Assembly: GCA_029204225.1 (NCBI GenBank)
Contig: CM055096.1
Location: forward strand, 563,001-627,000
Direction of reading: 5' to 3'
Origin: Diphasiastrum complanatum
Taxonomy: Eukaryota > Streptophyta > Lycopodiopsida > Lycopodiales > Lycopodiaceae
Length of the DNA stretch: 64,000 bases
Each line of letters opens with the position of its first letter. The stretch's first letter is position 1. A model generated the notes under the pieces. The model saw nothing but the letters and a program-made list of their open reading frames with translations, made no database searches and was not told the origin of the DNA. Positions 55,401 through 63,559 of the stretch are shown piece by piece. Position numbers and translations under genes: made by a program.

Positions 55401-55877
55401 ATGCCATACATGGAGCCCTTCCCGATCAGGATCAACTCTATAAACTCGCCACCACGTGGCGGCACGTCCATCTAAATGTAAAGCAGCCAACTGGATCTTC
55501 TGAGGATCAGTCTTGGGGTAAATCTGAAAATATGAGTCAAGCTTAGCAAACCAATTCTCTAATAAGTTCCCGTCGGAGGAACCGGAATAGGTAGCAAGCT
55601 GTACCCTATCACGAAAGTCTCGAGCAAAGTGTGGCTCATGAAGGGGGGGACGAGGAAAGAAACCAGGAGGTGGGTTAGATGGAATGAACGGTCCCCAACT
55701 AGGCTGACTAGCAGAAGAAGATGGAAATCCAAATGGAGGGGGAGTCCCAAATGTAGGAAAAACAGGAGCTTTACCAGGACCATGAGGCTGTAAAGAATCA
55801 ATCTGTGACTGCATAGTAGCAAAGCCGGTCATAACTGAATCGAAGCGAAGAACGAGGCCAGAAAGGGTCTCATCCAT
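52434..55877 (-). CDS. Fused gag-RT-RNase H-integrase-chromodomain of gypsy J
   Basis: 1147 codons without a stop from ATG 55877. Residues 1-249 are gag (VQLATYSGSSDGNLLENWF; LAALHLDGRAATWWRVY). At 55130/55131 STLQH is followed directly by [14 protein letters not shown] of RT, so nucleocapsid, protease and RT start are missing without loss of frame. RT carries [11 protein letters not shown] and YFDDILIF (near 375). RNase H has TDASNVGLGALL (525) and ITDHQSLRYLF (583). Integrase has the zinc module (CPFCLRNKYS, near 745) and core (SMDFILGLPH; FDRDSKFTS; SDGQSEVLNR). The chromodomain is at about 1086-1112 (IQFLVQWDGRPIEEATWEP). A longer gag start at 55940 is in frame but has TAG at codon 18 (55889-55887). 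Without protease it could not mature by itself. Confidence 0.93.
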   Translation of the reverse strand: MDETLSGLVLRFDSVMTGFATMQSQIDSLQPHGPGKAPVFPTFGTPPPFGFPSSSASQPSWGPFIPSNPPPGFFPRPPLHEPHFARDFRDRVQLATYSGSSDGNLLENWFAKLDSYFQIYPKTDPQKIQLAALHLDGRAATWWRVYRVDPDREGLHVWHTFRRDLRHAMIDPQWLDRQRDTFRSLTQTSDLASYTDQFMELSYLFTDLQPTELISRYIAGLRGALRYDVSSFRPITLVEAMSLASTLQHIVPSHNPFGAPVLLINKKDGTKRLCIDYRALIKLTIRNQYSIPHMDDLFDQLGTSKIFSKIDLRSGYYQIRMHPSDEHKTAFRTHLGLYEFRVLPFGVTNGPPTFQNVMNNVLCPLLGHCVLIYFDDILIFSQSLAEHVAHLSSVFQILVHHQLFAKLSKCSFAVSEIEFLGFLICNGHIRLDPHKVQAIQDWPIPTDIHHVRMFLGLATHLRRPVPHFATIAAPLHALLKKSSTVLWTPDCQTTFDTLRRAVVDAAVMCLPQFDQKFLVETDASNVGLGALLRQSQCIIAYESRCLRSYEQRYSVHEKELLAIIYALKKWRHYLYRVPFDIITDHQSLRYLFSQRDLSDRQFCWLQFLQSFNFSILYRPSRANAAADALSRLPALLNTLVSTIPPWFDALPAAYLTCSDFRDVYSSAPPVSSSPHQVYSITDNRLYHYDSLCIPSSLGIRSQLLSDAHSSPVGGHFGFQKSYARLKDHFYWPSLRSELAVLIRTCPFCLRNKYSRSKSAGLLQSWPIPHRQWTDISMDFILGLPHIQRGHDSCMVVVDRFSKQAHFIPVRSNITAEQCARLFLSDIFRLHGFPRTILFDRDSKFTSIFWTELMRILDVQLFMGSAYHSTSDGQSEVLNRILEDYLRHFVTPSGKDWDQHLCLAEYSYNSSVSTSTCVSPFLLSHGYAPLLPSIPLPHEDTPVTLASFLSGARELITRASSHLQHVQQRYQTSVDRHRRHVEFELGDMVYLRLRFACHHFVQGHASTEKLAPRYYGPYRIVEVLSPVTYRLQLPASTHACDVFHVSLLRAAIEDDAPCDAEFLTAPELFPFLPAVIIQVRLYHSRRRWQIQFLVQWDGRPIEEATWEPIDVFYHTPLLADQARALAALVDSSTSDVPLAVDAPGLAAT

Positions 55878-56581
55878 GCGACGAAACTAATCGGATAAGG
55901 TTTCTTGAGAAGTCTTACTCGGGGTAGGTGAATGTGCCATAATGATAGTGGAAGGAATAGACGAAAACTTGAGCGAGCGGACTCTTGTCGTCACCCCAAA
56001 TTAGCCTATTACAACCAATATTATCACAACTAAAAAAAAAACAGACAGCAATGAACAATGGAGAAGCTGTAAAAATGCGCTGGACAGCCAGGGATACAAT
56101 GTGAATTTGAAAGAGTAAACGGAGTCAGAATTCCTGAAAATGTGGTGGAGAATGAGCGCGCAACAGCCTTTTGATAAGCTGTAAAAGATGGCTGGAATTG
56201 GAGAAAAAAAAAGGCAAAAGTGACAAGTTGGGAGTGCTGAGGCAGCGATTTACAGGTTGAAGAATTTTAGCTGTTTAGGTAGTTTTTGGATGAGGATGGG
56301 CGCTGGACAGTCAGGGAACTAACTGTGGAAGATGGCTGCAAGCTGGAAAAATATCAGACGAAAGTGATAGGTAAGGAAGGCAGGGACAGCGATGGAAAGG
56401 AAGAGGAGGAGCGCTGGGCAGCAAAGAAAAGAGGGGACAAAAAGGGGGGAACGCTGGGCAGGAAGGAGTGGAAGGAGCAGCGATGGAACAGGGCTGTCAA
56501 AACGGTAATGGAGATGTAGGAACAGCGATGGAGGAGCAAGGCAAGGCAGCAAAGAAAAAATTCCAGATTGTGCTCAGAAAA
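55878..56581 (-). other. Leader of gypsy J
   Basis: Untranslated leader with repeated GCGCTGGACAG and GCTGGGCAG words, like the leaders of A and G but without strict tandem units. Confidence 0.75.
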
Positions 56582-56595
56582 GTGCTCTGATACCA
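56582..56595 (-). promoter_or_regulatory. Primer-binding site of gypsy J
   Basis: Sense TGGTATCAGAGCAC directly after the 5' LTR. Confidence 0.92.
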
Positions 56596-57013
56596 AGTTA
56601 CGAATAGAGCCACAACGGATCTAGAATTAAGCTATGAAAGCATCACATAAGCAAGACTTAACCCTAGAAAGCAGGAAAGAGAGAGATTAAGGAGGCTAAA
56701 GAGAGAGATCAATATCATCAGCTGAATGACAAATGACACAGTTTCCCTACTTATAGCCAAGAGGAAGCCCTAAAAGGAAGCTTCCAGTGGCTAGGGCCCA
56801 ACTGGGAGGGATAATAGTGCGCCCTCCAAGAAGGCCCCCACTCTCCAGTAATATGTCCAAAAGGCCTAATAATGAATAATAAGGCCAAAGGCCAACCATA
56901 TAGTCTGAATGTCACTAATGAATAAAAAAGGGCCCAAGGCCTGCTTATGCATAAAGTAAAGTAACTGTAAATGTAAATGGACGCGGCGAATGTAATGAGT
57001 CGAGTCCATAACT
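56596..57013 (-). repeat. 5' LTR of gypsy J, with TATA box
   Basis: 418 bp. Probable TATA element (sense TATAAGTA) at 56748-56755. Confidence 0.95.
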
Positions 57014-57018
57014 GAAAG

Positions 57019-58161
57019 TCTAATTTATCCTTATAGGCTTGTATTTGAATCGGTAGATGTGGGACTATCCCTTAGCATTAATAAAATAATGTGTGGAACC
57101 ATCATCAAATAAAACTGTTACGGCTTGGCCACCCACAACCCCCCTTCATCCGAATGAGGTCATGAGGACCAAAAACAGTCGTATTGAAACAACAATGCTC
57201 ACACATAGAATTACCAACAAAGGAAAGATCAACACTAGATATGCTAGAGTTACCTGGCGTCTTAAAAGATGCCCCTTTAGCCTTCCTCCTCTTCAGACAT
57301 TCCTTCACGACATGACCTGGTTCTATACGATTAAAGCACAGATTGTCGCTTCTAGCTTTCATAAAGGTACCCTTGTCCAAGGTAGATCTTTTCTTCGATC
57401 TACCGGAACCCGAAGACCCGTCTTTTGCCTTATCTTTCAATTACTTTGGAAAGAAAGGCTTCTTACCCTTTACGTCGGGCAAGACACCAGACTCAGGCTT
57501 GGCCACTATACGAGTATCATCGTATATCCTGCCGAAGCGAACAGCATCCTCAAGGGTAAGAGGTTGGTTCCTCCTTACCTCTAGCTGATAGTCTCTTGGC
57601 AAGCCAAGAATAAAATGCAACTTTACTAAAAGAGAGTCTATTCTAGTTGCAAAACGAGAATAAACCTCTTGAAATTCTTGTAAATACTGATCCAGGGGCC
57701 GGTTCCCCATATGGATCGTTGCATATTGACGATAAAATTCAAAATCATCCAAAATGGGAAAGAAGGCCGCCTGAAAGGCCTTACAAAAATCTTCCCAATT
57801 CTTAGGAACTTCAGGCTTACCCCTCAAATCTTGCCAACACGTAAAGCCTTTACCTTGCAGGTACATGACGGCTAGATTGATCTTATTGTCGTCGGATGAA
57901 TCATGCATGGAGAAATGCGAATTCCATCGATCGATCCACGACAAGACCACCTCTGGGGTTCTATCCTTCTTTTCCCCAGCAAAAGTCTCAGTGGTGAACA
58001 AGGGTTGATGCAATAGCTGCCTTGATTGCGTCAATTCCTTCAAGTCATGAATGTTTCGATTGCAAATCAACAATCTGTTGTTGTAGATTGTTAATTGCAA
58101 GCAACAAAGATTCGGAATCCATAGTAGAGGTAGATGTTGTAACCTCATGAGTGGGAGACAT
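57019..58161 (-). pseudogene. Gag and start of protease of gypsy K, family 3 (part 1)
   Basis: Likely start at ATG 58161 (MSPTHEVTT). Stops and shifts near 58040 and 57440 divide it. The gag core reads FAGEKKDRTPEVVLSWIDRW, FTCWQDLRGKPEVPKNW and MGNRPLDQYLQEFQEVYSRF. The nucleocapsid motif reads NLCFNRIEPGHVVKEC, in which the second cysteine of CX2CX4HX4C is arginine. VFGPHDLIRMKG and a protease start (VLFDDGSTHY) follow up to element J at 57018. Homologous in order to gag of I. Confidence 0.87.
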
Positions 58162-58547
58162 AGGCTGTGGTAGGATTAGGATCCATATCTCAAGAGCAAG
58201 AGAGGTGAATTAAGAAAAAGAGAGTTGAAAGAGATCAAAAGCAACTCAAGGAAGGTAGATACAACTCAACTTGTTGGCTCTTCTCAAACCCAATGGTATT
58301 GTCCATGGTAAGGAATAAGAGATAGCAAAGAGAGGGATGTACCACCCACCTCCACCTCCTCTTCTCATGAAATCTAGCATAGAAGAGGCATGCCTCCCTC
58401 TCCATGCTTGATCTAACCCTACCATGTGGCCTTGCCTTGCCACCTAGGCCTACACCTAATCATCCTGGCCACCTACCAGCACACCTGCCAGCTGGCGGCC
58501 AGTCATCACCCCCCCCCCCCCATCACTGGTTATATTCCCTTCCCTGG
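58162..58547 (-). other. Leader of gypsy K, inner part
   Basis: Leader sequence without a credible frame. Contains a run of 13 C at 58509-58521. Element L starts at 58548, and the leader probably resumes at 60148. Confidence 0.65.
58509..58521. repeat. Poly-C run
   Basis: Thirteen consecutive C on the plus strand; a likely sequencing or replication slippage point. Confidence 0.95.
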
Positions 58548-58569
58548 AGTTATGGACTTGGCTCATTAG

Positions 58570-59543
58570 CCATCCATGAAGTCTAAACTAGCCCATCTTA
58601 TTCGTGATTGTCCTTTTTGTGCCCGTAATAAATATTCCCGTGCTAAGTCCGCTGGTTTGCTCCAAAGTTGGCCCATTCCTCATCGCCAATGGACAAATAT
58701 TTCTATGGACTATATCCTTGGTCTTCCTCATACCCGCCGTGGTCATGACTCTTGTATGGTGATGGTAGATCGGTTCTCAAAACATGCACACTTTATACCG
58801 GTCCACAGTACTATTACAACTGAGCAGTGCGCACGTCTTTTTCTATCAGAGATTTTTCGCTTGCATGGTATGCCACGTACTATCCTATCTGATCGGGATA
58901 GTAAGTTTACATCTACAATCTGGACAGAGCTTATGCATATTTTGGATGTACAACTTCTTATGGGTATTGCTTATCATTCTACTGCTGATGGACAGACTGA
59001 GGTCCTTAATCGGATCCTTGAGGATTATCTTCAACTCCTTCAGGGAAGGATTGGGATCAGCATTTATGTTTGGCAGAGTATAGCTATAACAGCTCTGTTA
59101 GTACCAACACTGGAGTTTCACCTTTCTTATTGGCTCATGGGTATGCTCCACTTTTGCCAAGGGTGCCTCTTCCTCCTGATGATACACCAATTACCATTGC
59201 CCCTTTTTTATTCGATGCTCGCGAGCTTATTTCTAGGGCTACTACTCACTTACAGCATGTTCACAGCAGCACTATCAGACTTCTATTGATCGTCATTGCC
59301 GTCATGTTGAGTTTCAGGTTGGTGATATGGTTTACCTCCGGTTACGCTTTGCACATCATCACTTTGTTCAGGGTCACGCTTTTACTGAGAAGCTTGCACC
59401 ACGCTATTATGGGCCTTACTATATCTTGGATCGCCTTCAGCATAGTCGATGTCACAGGTTGGTACAGTGGGATGGTCGTCCCCATGGCTTTAGTTCTTTC
59501 CTCTACTACAAATGTCATTGCAGATGTTCCCTCTACTTCATGA
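58570..59543 (+). pseudogene. Integrase and chromodomain remnant of gypsy L
   Basis: Reads SKLAHLIRDCPFCARNKYS of the zinc module, then integrase core with all three acidic positions ([37 protein letters not shown]). Frames shift near 59030 after ILEDYLQ and again near 59270. The chromodomain region is mostly deleted (RLQHSRCHRLVQWDGRP). The zinc-module start, RNase H, RT, protease and gag are missing. Confidence 0.86.
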
Positions 59544-59770
59544 TTCGGCTAGCTATGACTATTCTTTTTCTTGTTTTGTTGTAGTATTTGCTTAGTACTT
59601 GCTTTACACAATTATGATACTTTTGGGGTATCTGTTGTGACGACTTATGTCCTCCCCATCAGTATTTCCATTAGTTCGTGATTTTTCAATATTTAGCATG
59701 CTTACATTATTGTTTTAGATAGTCATTATGCTTGCTAGCCGGTGGAGGGCTTTGTTTTTCTGCAAGGGAG

Positions 59771-60147
59771 AGTTATGGACTTGGCTCATTACATTCGCTG
59801 CGTCCATTCTTTTTATTCGTTATTATGCATAAGCAGGCCTAAGGGCCCTTTTTATTCATATACTGGCCTTGGGCCCTATTTAGTCATATTTTTAGGACTT
59901 GGTCACGTTGATTTGGAGTGGGGGTCCTCCTATTGGAAAGGCGCACTATTTTCCCTCCAAATCCTATTCCCTCCCTTTTTTAAATCCTCTATTTGATTCA
60001 GGGAGAGGGTATATATAGGGCAGCATTGTATTCCTTTATTCAGTTTATGATGGTTGCTCCTCTTTAGCCTCCTTAAGCATTCTCTCTTCTTGCTTTCTAG
60101 CTTAAAACCTGCTTTCTAGCATAGCTAGTGAATCTTAGCTTGTAACT
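59771..60147 (+). repeat. 3' LTR of gypsy L
   Basis: 377 bp, AGTTATGG to TTGTAACT, same family as the LTRs of A and G. TATA element variant GGGTATATATAGGG near 60007. Confidence 0.93.
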
Positions 60148-60478
60148 CAGACCTTCCACAAACCTCCTTCGTTGCTGACCAACGGAATTGGGTCATAACC
60201 GATTTTTTTAGTGTTGAGGGGTCCGCAGAACTACAGTCCGCTTCTCTGAATCTGAGCGGAACTACTGCCCGCTGCAGCCTGCCACCTGTCCGCACATGGA
60301 CAGTGCCATGTGGCAGCGCACTGAGGACCCAAAACTGTTTTTTTTTTTTAAAAAAACAACGGAAAGAAGGAAACCGGAAGGTGCATAAAAAACACATTTC
60401 TCGCCTAAATTGAATTTCGTCAAAGATTCAAAACTTACAAGAAATCAACTTTGGATCAACACATCTGCTTTCGGCAGT
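60148..60478 (-). other. Leader of gypsy K, outer part
   Basis: Sequence between element L and the primer-binding site of K. No gene recognised. Contains a T12/A7 run near 60340. Confidence 0.6.
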
Positions 60479-60491
60479 GGCTGTGATACCA
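60479..60491 (-). promoter_or_regulatory. Primer-binding site of gypsy K
   Basis: Sense TGGTATCACAGCC, two bases after the LTR end, one change from TGGTATCAGAGCC. Confidence 0.82.
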
Positions 60492-60493
60492 TA

Positions 60494-60932
60494 TGTTAGA
60501 CTCTCTCTTGCCACATACCTCCAGGTGCCAGTTAACCACAAGAGACCGAAAGATTCACGTTCCACCTCGCCATAGGACCTAATCCGGGTCCACCCTCCGT
60601 GCCCTGGCCTATGACCGTATCAAGCAAGATCCGACCTCCGTCCTAGACAGTGTCCCATACCACTATCAGCCATCTCCCGCCTCAAGCTAGCACTCATCCT
60701 AGCCGTGCACGCGCTCTCCATCCACCTCCTCCTAGGTAGATAGAATGGATGGCAAATGAGTCCTCCTCCCCTTGTATACCTCCAAGGTGAGAGACTCCAA
60801 GCCATGCGCACGTCCTAGATCATGACACGTGGCAACCATGTAGGTTCACGAGTCACCGGTCAAATTAGCAGGCCCAGTCATCGTCCAGTCTCAAGTTTGG
60901 GTTTGGGACCCAAGGGAGTTGGGTCCCTAACA
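60494..60932 (-). repeat. Probable 5' LTR of gypsy K
   Basis: 439 bp from TGTTAGACTC to CCCTAACA on the plus strand, so in sense it starts TGTTAGGGACC and ends GTCTAACA (terminal inverted repeat TGTTAG/CTAACA). The inner edge is fixed by the primer-binding site. The outer edge is proposed from the terminal repeat only, since no partner LTR is in the window. Confidence 0.65.
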
Positions 60933-61265
60933 CCATCCACAAAAATGGTGACCCCATGAACCCTGGTAACTATTGTAAAGCTACCTTTACAAGCTTTACT
61001 TATGGCGCAAGCATTGTCCCCGGCGCCAGTAGTGCCACTGCTGCTCTCGGCGCCGCCGCCGACGCTCCCGGCGCCACTATGACCAGAATCCAACCAGCAC
61101 CAAGTTCCTATGGATGAAAATCTTTGATCGGTTCTAGCAAGTCCAGAGAGCTTGGATCGATGTGCAATCACCTCACATGATCTAGAAAGGAAGCTTGGGG
61201 ATCAATAAATTCTAGAGAGAGAAAATGACTTTCTAGAGATAAAAATCCTAGAGAGAGAAAACGTG
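60933..61265. other. NAGS intron 1, unassigned
   Basis: No gene recognised. A GCGCC-rich patch lies at about 61018-61078 and CTAGAGA words at about 61210-61255. Confidence 0.5.
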
Positions 61266-61330
61266 CTTTAGCAGCCTGGGTAGAGCACTTGGTATGAGCA
61301 GAGGTGGCAAATCCCACCAATACTATGGGG
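61266..61330 (+). other. tRNA-like pol III promoter boxes (possible SINE head)
   Basis: TAGCAGCCTGGGTAGAGC (61269-61286) resembles a tRNA A box. GGTGGCAAATCCCACC (61303-61318) resembles a B box and forms a perfect 5-bp T-arm stem with a 6-base loop. The D-arm pairs poorly and no acceptor stem is visible, so it is not a working tRNA gene. A tRNA-derived SINE is possible. Confidence 0.35.
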
Positions 61331-61603
61331 GAAAGCAGGTTGCGACTCAGGGCGAGCTCCAACCAAGTCTTAGCTTCCCTTGCTGAAATGTTGTCCTGGC
61401 GCCTGCCTTGGCATGCCAGCGCCCCGGAGACTAGGGTCGGTCACACACTTAAAATGTAACCTTCTTAGATTTATTAATAAAGTGGGATTTTCCTCAAACT
61501 GACTCTGATTACCTTCTGGGTTTCAGTGTTCAGTAAAAGCGCCAGTTGTAAGGCCGCTTCAAACTTTTTGATCAGGCACATAGCTGAGGGTCGTATCCCG
61601 AGA
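61331..61603. other. Unassigned sequence after the tRNA-like boxes
   Basis: Could be the body of a SINE, but no family is recognised. Confidence 0.4.
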
Positions 61604-61677
61604 CGCCAGCGGTATGTCGTCGAGACCATTCGGTCCGAGGCGCCAGCGGTATGCTGTCGGGACCATTCGGTCCAGGA
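61604..61677. repeat. 37-bp tandem duplication
   Basis: Units 61604-61640 and 61641-61677 both begin CGCCAGCGGTATG and contain GACCATTCGGTCC, itself a short palindrome. Confidence 0.87.
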
Positions 61678-61811
61678 ATTGGCTTGTGGTTCTGAGTGTT
61701 AGTCTGATCGTTGTTGGCGAGTTGGCTGCTTGTATGTTAAGTAAGTTCGGACGGCAAGAGCTGAAAGCCGAGAAGCTAAGTCGTGGTTCCCAGCTCCCTT
61801 TGGGATGCCTG

Positions 61812-62455
61812 CGCAACAATAACTATCATACTATCATGATTGGGCACATTATTGCTGAGCTGTATGGCACTATTCTTCAATCAATAATCAGTTTTGAGGC
61901 AAAAATTAGGAGCATACATGCTATGGGCCAAGCAGGCTTCCAAGCTCACTATTCCACTACAGACCACATCTTCACTCTTCGAACTATTATTGAGGAGGCT
62001 AGACAAAGGAGACAGAAGGTTTACTATTGTTTCATGGACGTCAAAAAGGCCTTTGATTTTGTCCCACATTCCCTTCTCACCAAAGGTTACAAGACCTTGG
62101 CTTATCACATATATTCAGAGAGTCAAAATATTCACATTGGAGGAGCAGAGGTATACACAAGCAGCACTTACCTCATCTCAGTATCTTCACAGTCAGGGCT
62201 TCCAGCTATCATGGTTTTCTCAAGCTTCTCGTTTACTTGACACACTTGGCATGTCTATCATGGACTTTCCATTGGGTACCCACGACTACATCAGACAATT
62301 CCTATATAGAGCATATTTGAGTCAAGCGTGGCAGGGCCACCTTGGGGTCAAACCAGACCGACGACTACTATCGGACTCACTTTTTGGAGTTGGATACAGT
62401 AGGGTTCCAATTCTACCACAATATTTGGATTCAAGATTATAGCATGGTCTGAGGC
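61812..62455 (+). pseudogene. LINE reverse-transcriptase relic, internally deleted
   Basis: Plus strand reads MIGHIIAELYGTILQSIIS, MGQAGFQAHYSTTDHIFTL and YYCFMDVKKAFDFVPHSLL, then jumps near 62085 to the C-terminal region (ITYIQRVKIF; QLSWFSQASRLL; FFGVGYSRVPILPQYLDSRL in shifted frames). The fingers-palm core including the catalytic YADD box is missing. It is the same family as the left-edge copy, with the end read as QYLDSRL at about 62440. Confidence 0.83.
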
Positions 62456-62845
62456 GGGGTCAGTTTAGCCAAAAAGCGCCCGAAGAAGAACTGAAGAGAA
62501 GATTAATAAGTCTCCTCCCTCCAGACTCATTATAGACATGCTTTTTACGATGCACACAGTGGTAGGAGCGATGGGTGGTGTGCAGGAGATGTGGAGCATG
62601 AGAGCGGGTATGGATGATTTGCAAATGAAGGTGATGACACTCAGTATCATACAACAACTAACGAGAATGGAGCGAGATAAAGTAAATTTACGACGAAAAG
62701 GTTAAGGAAAAAGTGGCAATAACATGGAAACTCGAGGAAAGGAAGGTTGCCTGCACATCCAAAGGAATGTCATGAGGGAACCGATGAAGTAAGGAGGTGA
62801 GAGACTCAATGTAGAGCAGTATGTAGGCACAGTCAAAAGTACATC
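62456..62845 (-). pseudogene. LINE linker relic, opposite strand
   Basis: Minus strand reads LTSLLHRFPHDIPLDVQATFL, then MLYDTECHHLHLQ, HTRSHAPHLLHTT, GGRRLINLLFSSSSGAFW. These match the linker between endonuclease and RT of the same LINE family (compare 32550-32920). It abuts the plus-strand piece, giving a 5'-to-3' inverted arrangement often produced during LINE insertion. Confidence 0.75.
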
Positions 62846-63559
62846 TGAGTAGAATTACCTTTATCTTTTTTTAAAAAGAACCTATGTCTTCATAGCCTCT
62901 TTATGCTCAATCAAGTTCTTCTCTGATTCATGAATTTTGCTCAGCTAGCCACTTGGACAATGTGAGAGCGAACTGGACTCTTGAAGGCAGATGTGATGGA
63001 GTTTAGAGCTCGAGATGATCAGAAATCGGCCAAGCTATTGCAATTACAGATGGAGGTGCCCGAATTGAAGAAAATGAAACCCATTTTTGCGATGACGGAT
63101 GCTTTCAACAAAATCCTTGAGTTGGAAGACAATATTGAAAAGCATCAGGAAAACACGAAGTCATGTGCTGAGGTTGTTAAAGGCAGCACACATGTGAAGG
63201 GAAAAAAATTTATTTCTAATTATTTGAAAATTTTAAATGTCATTGAATCATTTGAGCTTTCAACTTCAAACTTTGCAAATAGGACCCAGAACTTAGCATT
63301 AAGATTTATGTCGTAAGTTGTAACTTGTAACAACTTGTAAGTAGCAATGTTCCAAGATTCAGAAATCATGATTTAGGACATATGTACTCATATGAACCCA
63401 AATCCATACGTATGTCTGTACAGGCATCCACACAAATATCTGTACAAATTCGAGAGGAAGGTATCTCCAAAAACTAGATATGTCACCCGAATACAAATAA
63501 CATGAGAACAAAATTCTGGATGTGCACGCAAGATTTAAAAAAACACCTAGATGTGTCAC
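62846..63559. other. NAGS intron 1, 5' end, with an unassigned open frame
   Basis: Starts, in gene direction, at the donor GTGACA (63559). A plus-strand open frame of 111 codons (62981-63316) predicts a charged, helix-rich peptide (ILELEDNIEKHQENTK) with no domain I recognise. Whether it is expressed is unknown. Otherwise nothing seen. Confidence 0.45.

Larger units (their letters stand above)
51970..57013 (-). mobile_element. Gypsy element J, family 2, gag fused in frame to RT
   Basis: Complete 5044-bp insertion into K: LTRs of 418 bp each with about seven differences, primer-binding site at 56582-56595, polypurine tract at 52388 and perfect target duplication GAAAG (51965-51969 and 57014-57018). 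The single long frame (1147 codons) lacks the nucleocapsid knuckle, protease and RT start because gag is joined directly to RT. The rest of pol is complete with all catalytic residues I can check. Sister family of A and G: LTR ends AGTTATGGACT...TAACT and about the same pol protein. Confidence 0.95.
58548..60147 (+). mobile_element. Gypsy fragment L, family 1
   Basis: Plus-strand remnant of 1600 bp. The first 21 bp of a 5' LTR (AGTTATGGACTTGGCTCATT at 58548) are joined directly to integrase coding sequence, then chromodomain scraps, 3' untranslated region, polypurine tract (59762-59770) and a complete 3' LTR (59771-60147). The flanks (CCTGG left, CAGAC right) do not form a target duplication. 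It lies within K between leader parts, so it is younger than K, but a simple insertion is not demonstrated. Confidence 0.85.

Noticed and set aside
52434-55877. Endogenous plant pararetrovirus origin for the long RT-bearing frames
   Set aside because: LTRs, primer-binding sites, integrase with zinc module and a chromodomain show Ty3/gypsy retrotransposons.
61266-61330. A functional tRNA gene
   Set aside because: Only A-box and B-box-like parts and a T-arm are visible; the D-arm pairs poorly and there is no acceptor stem.
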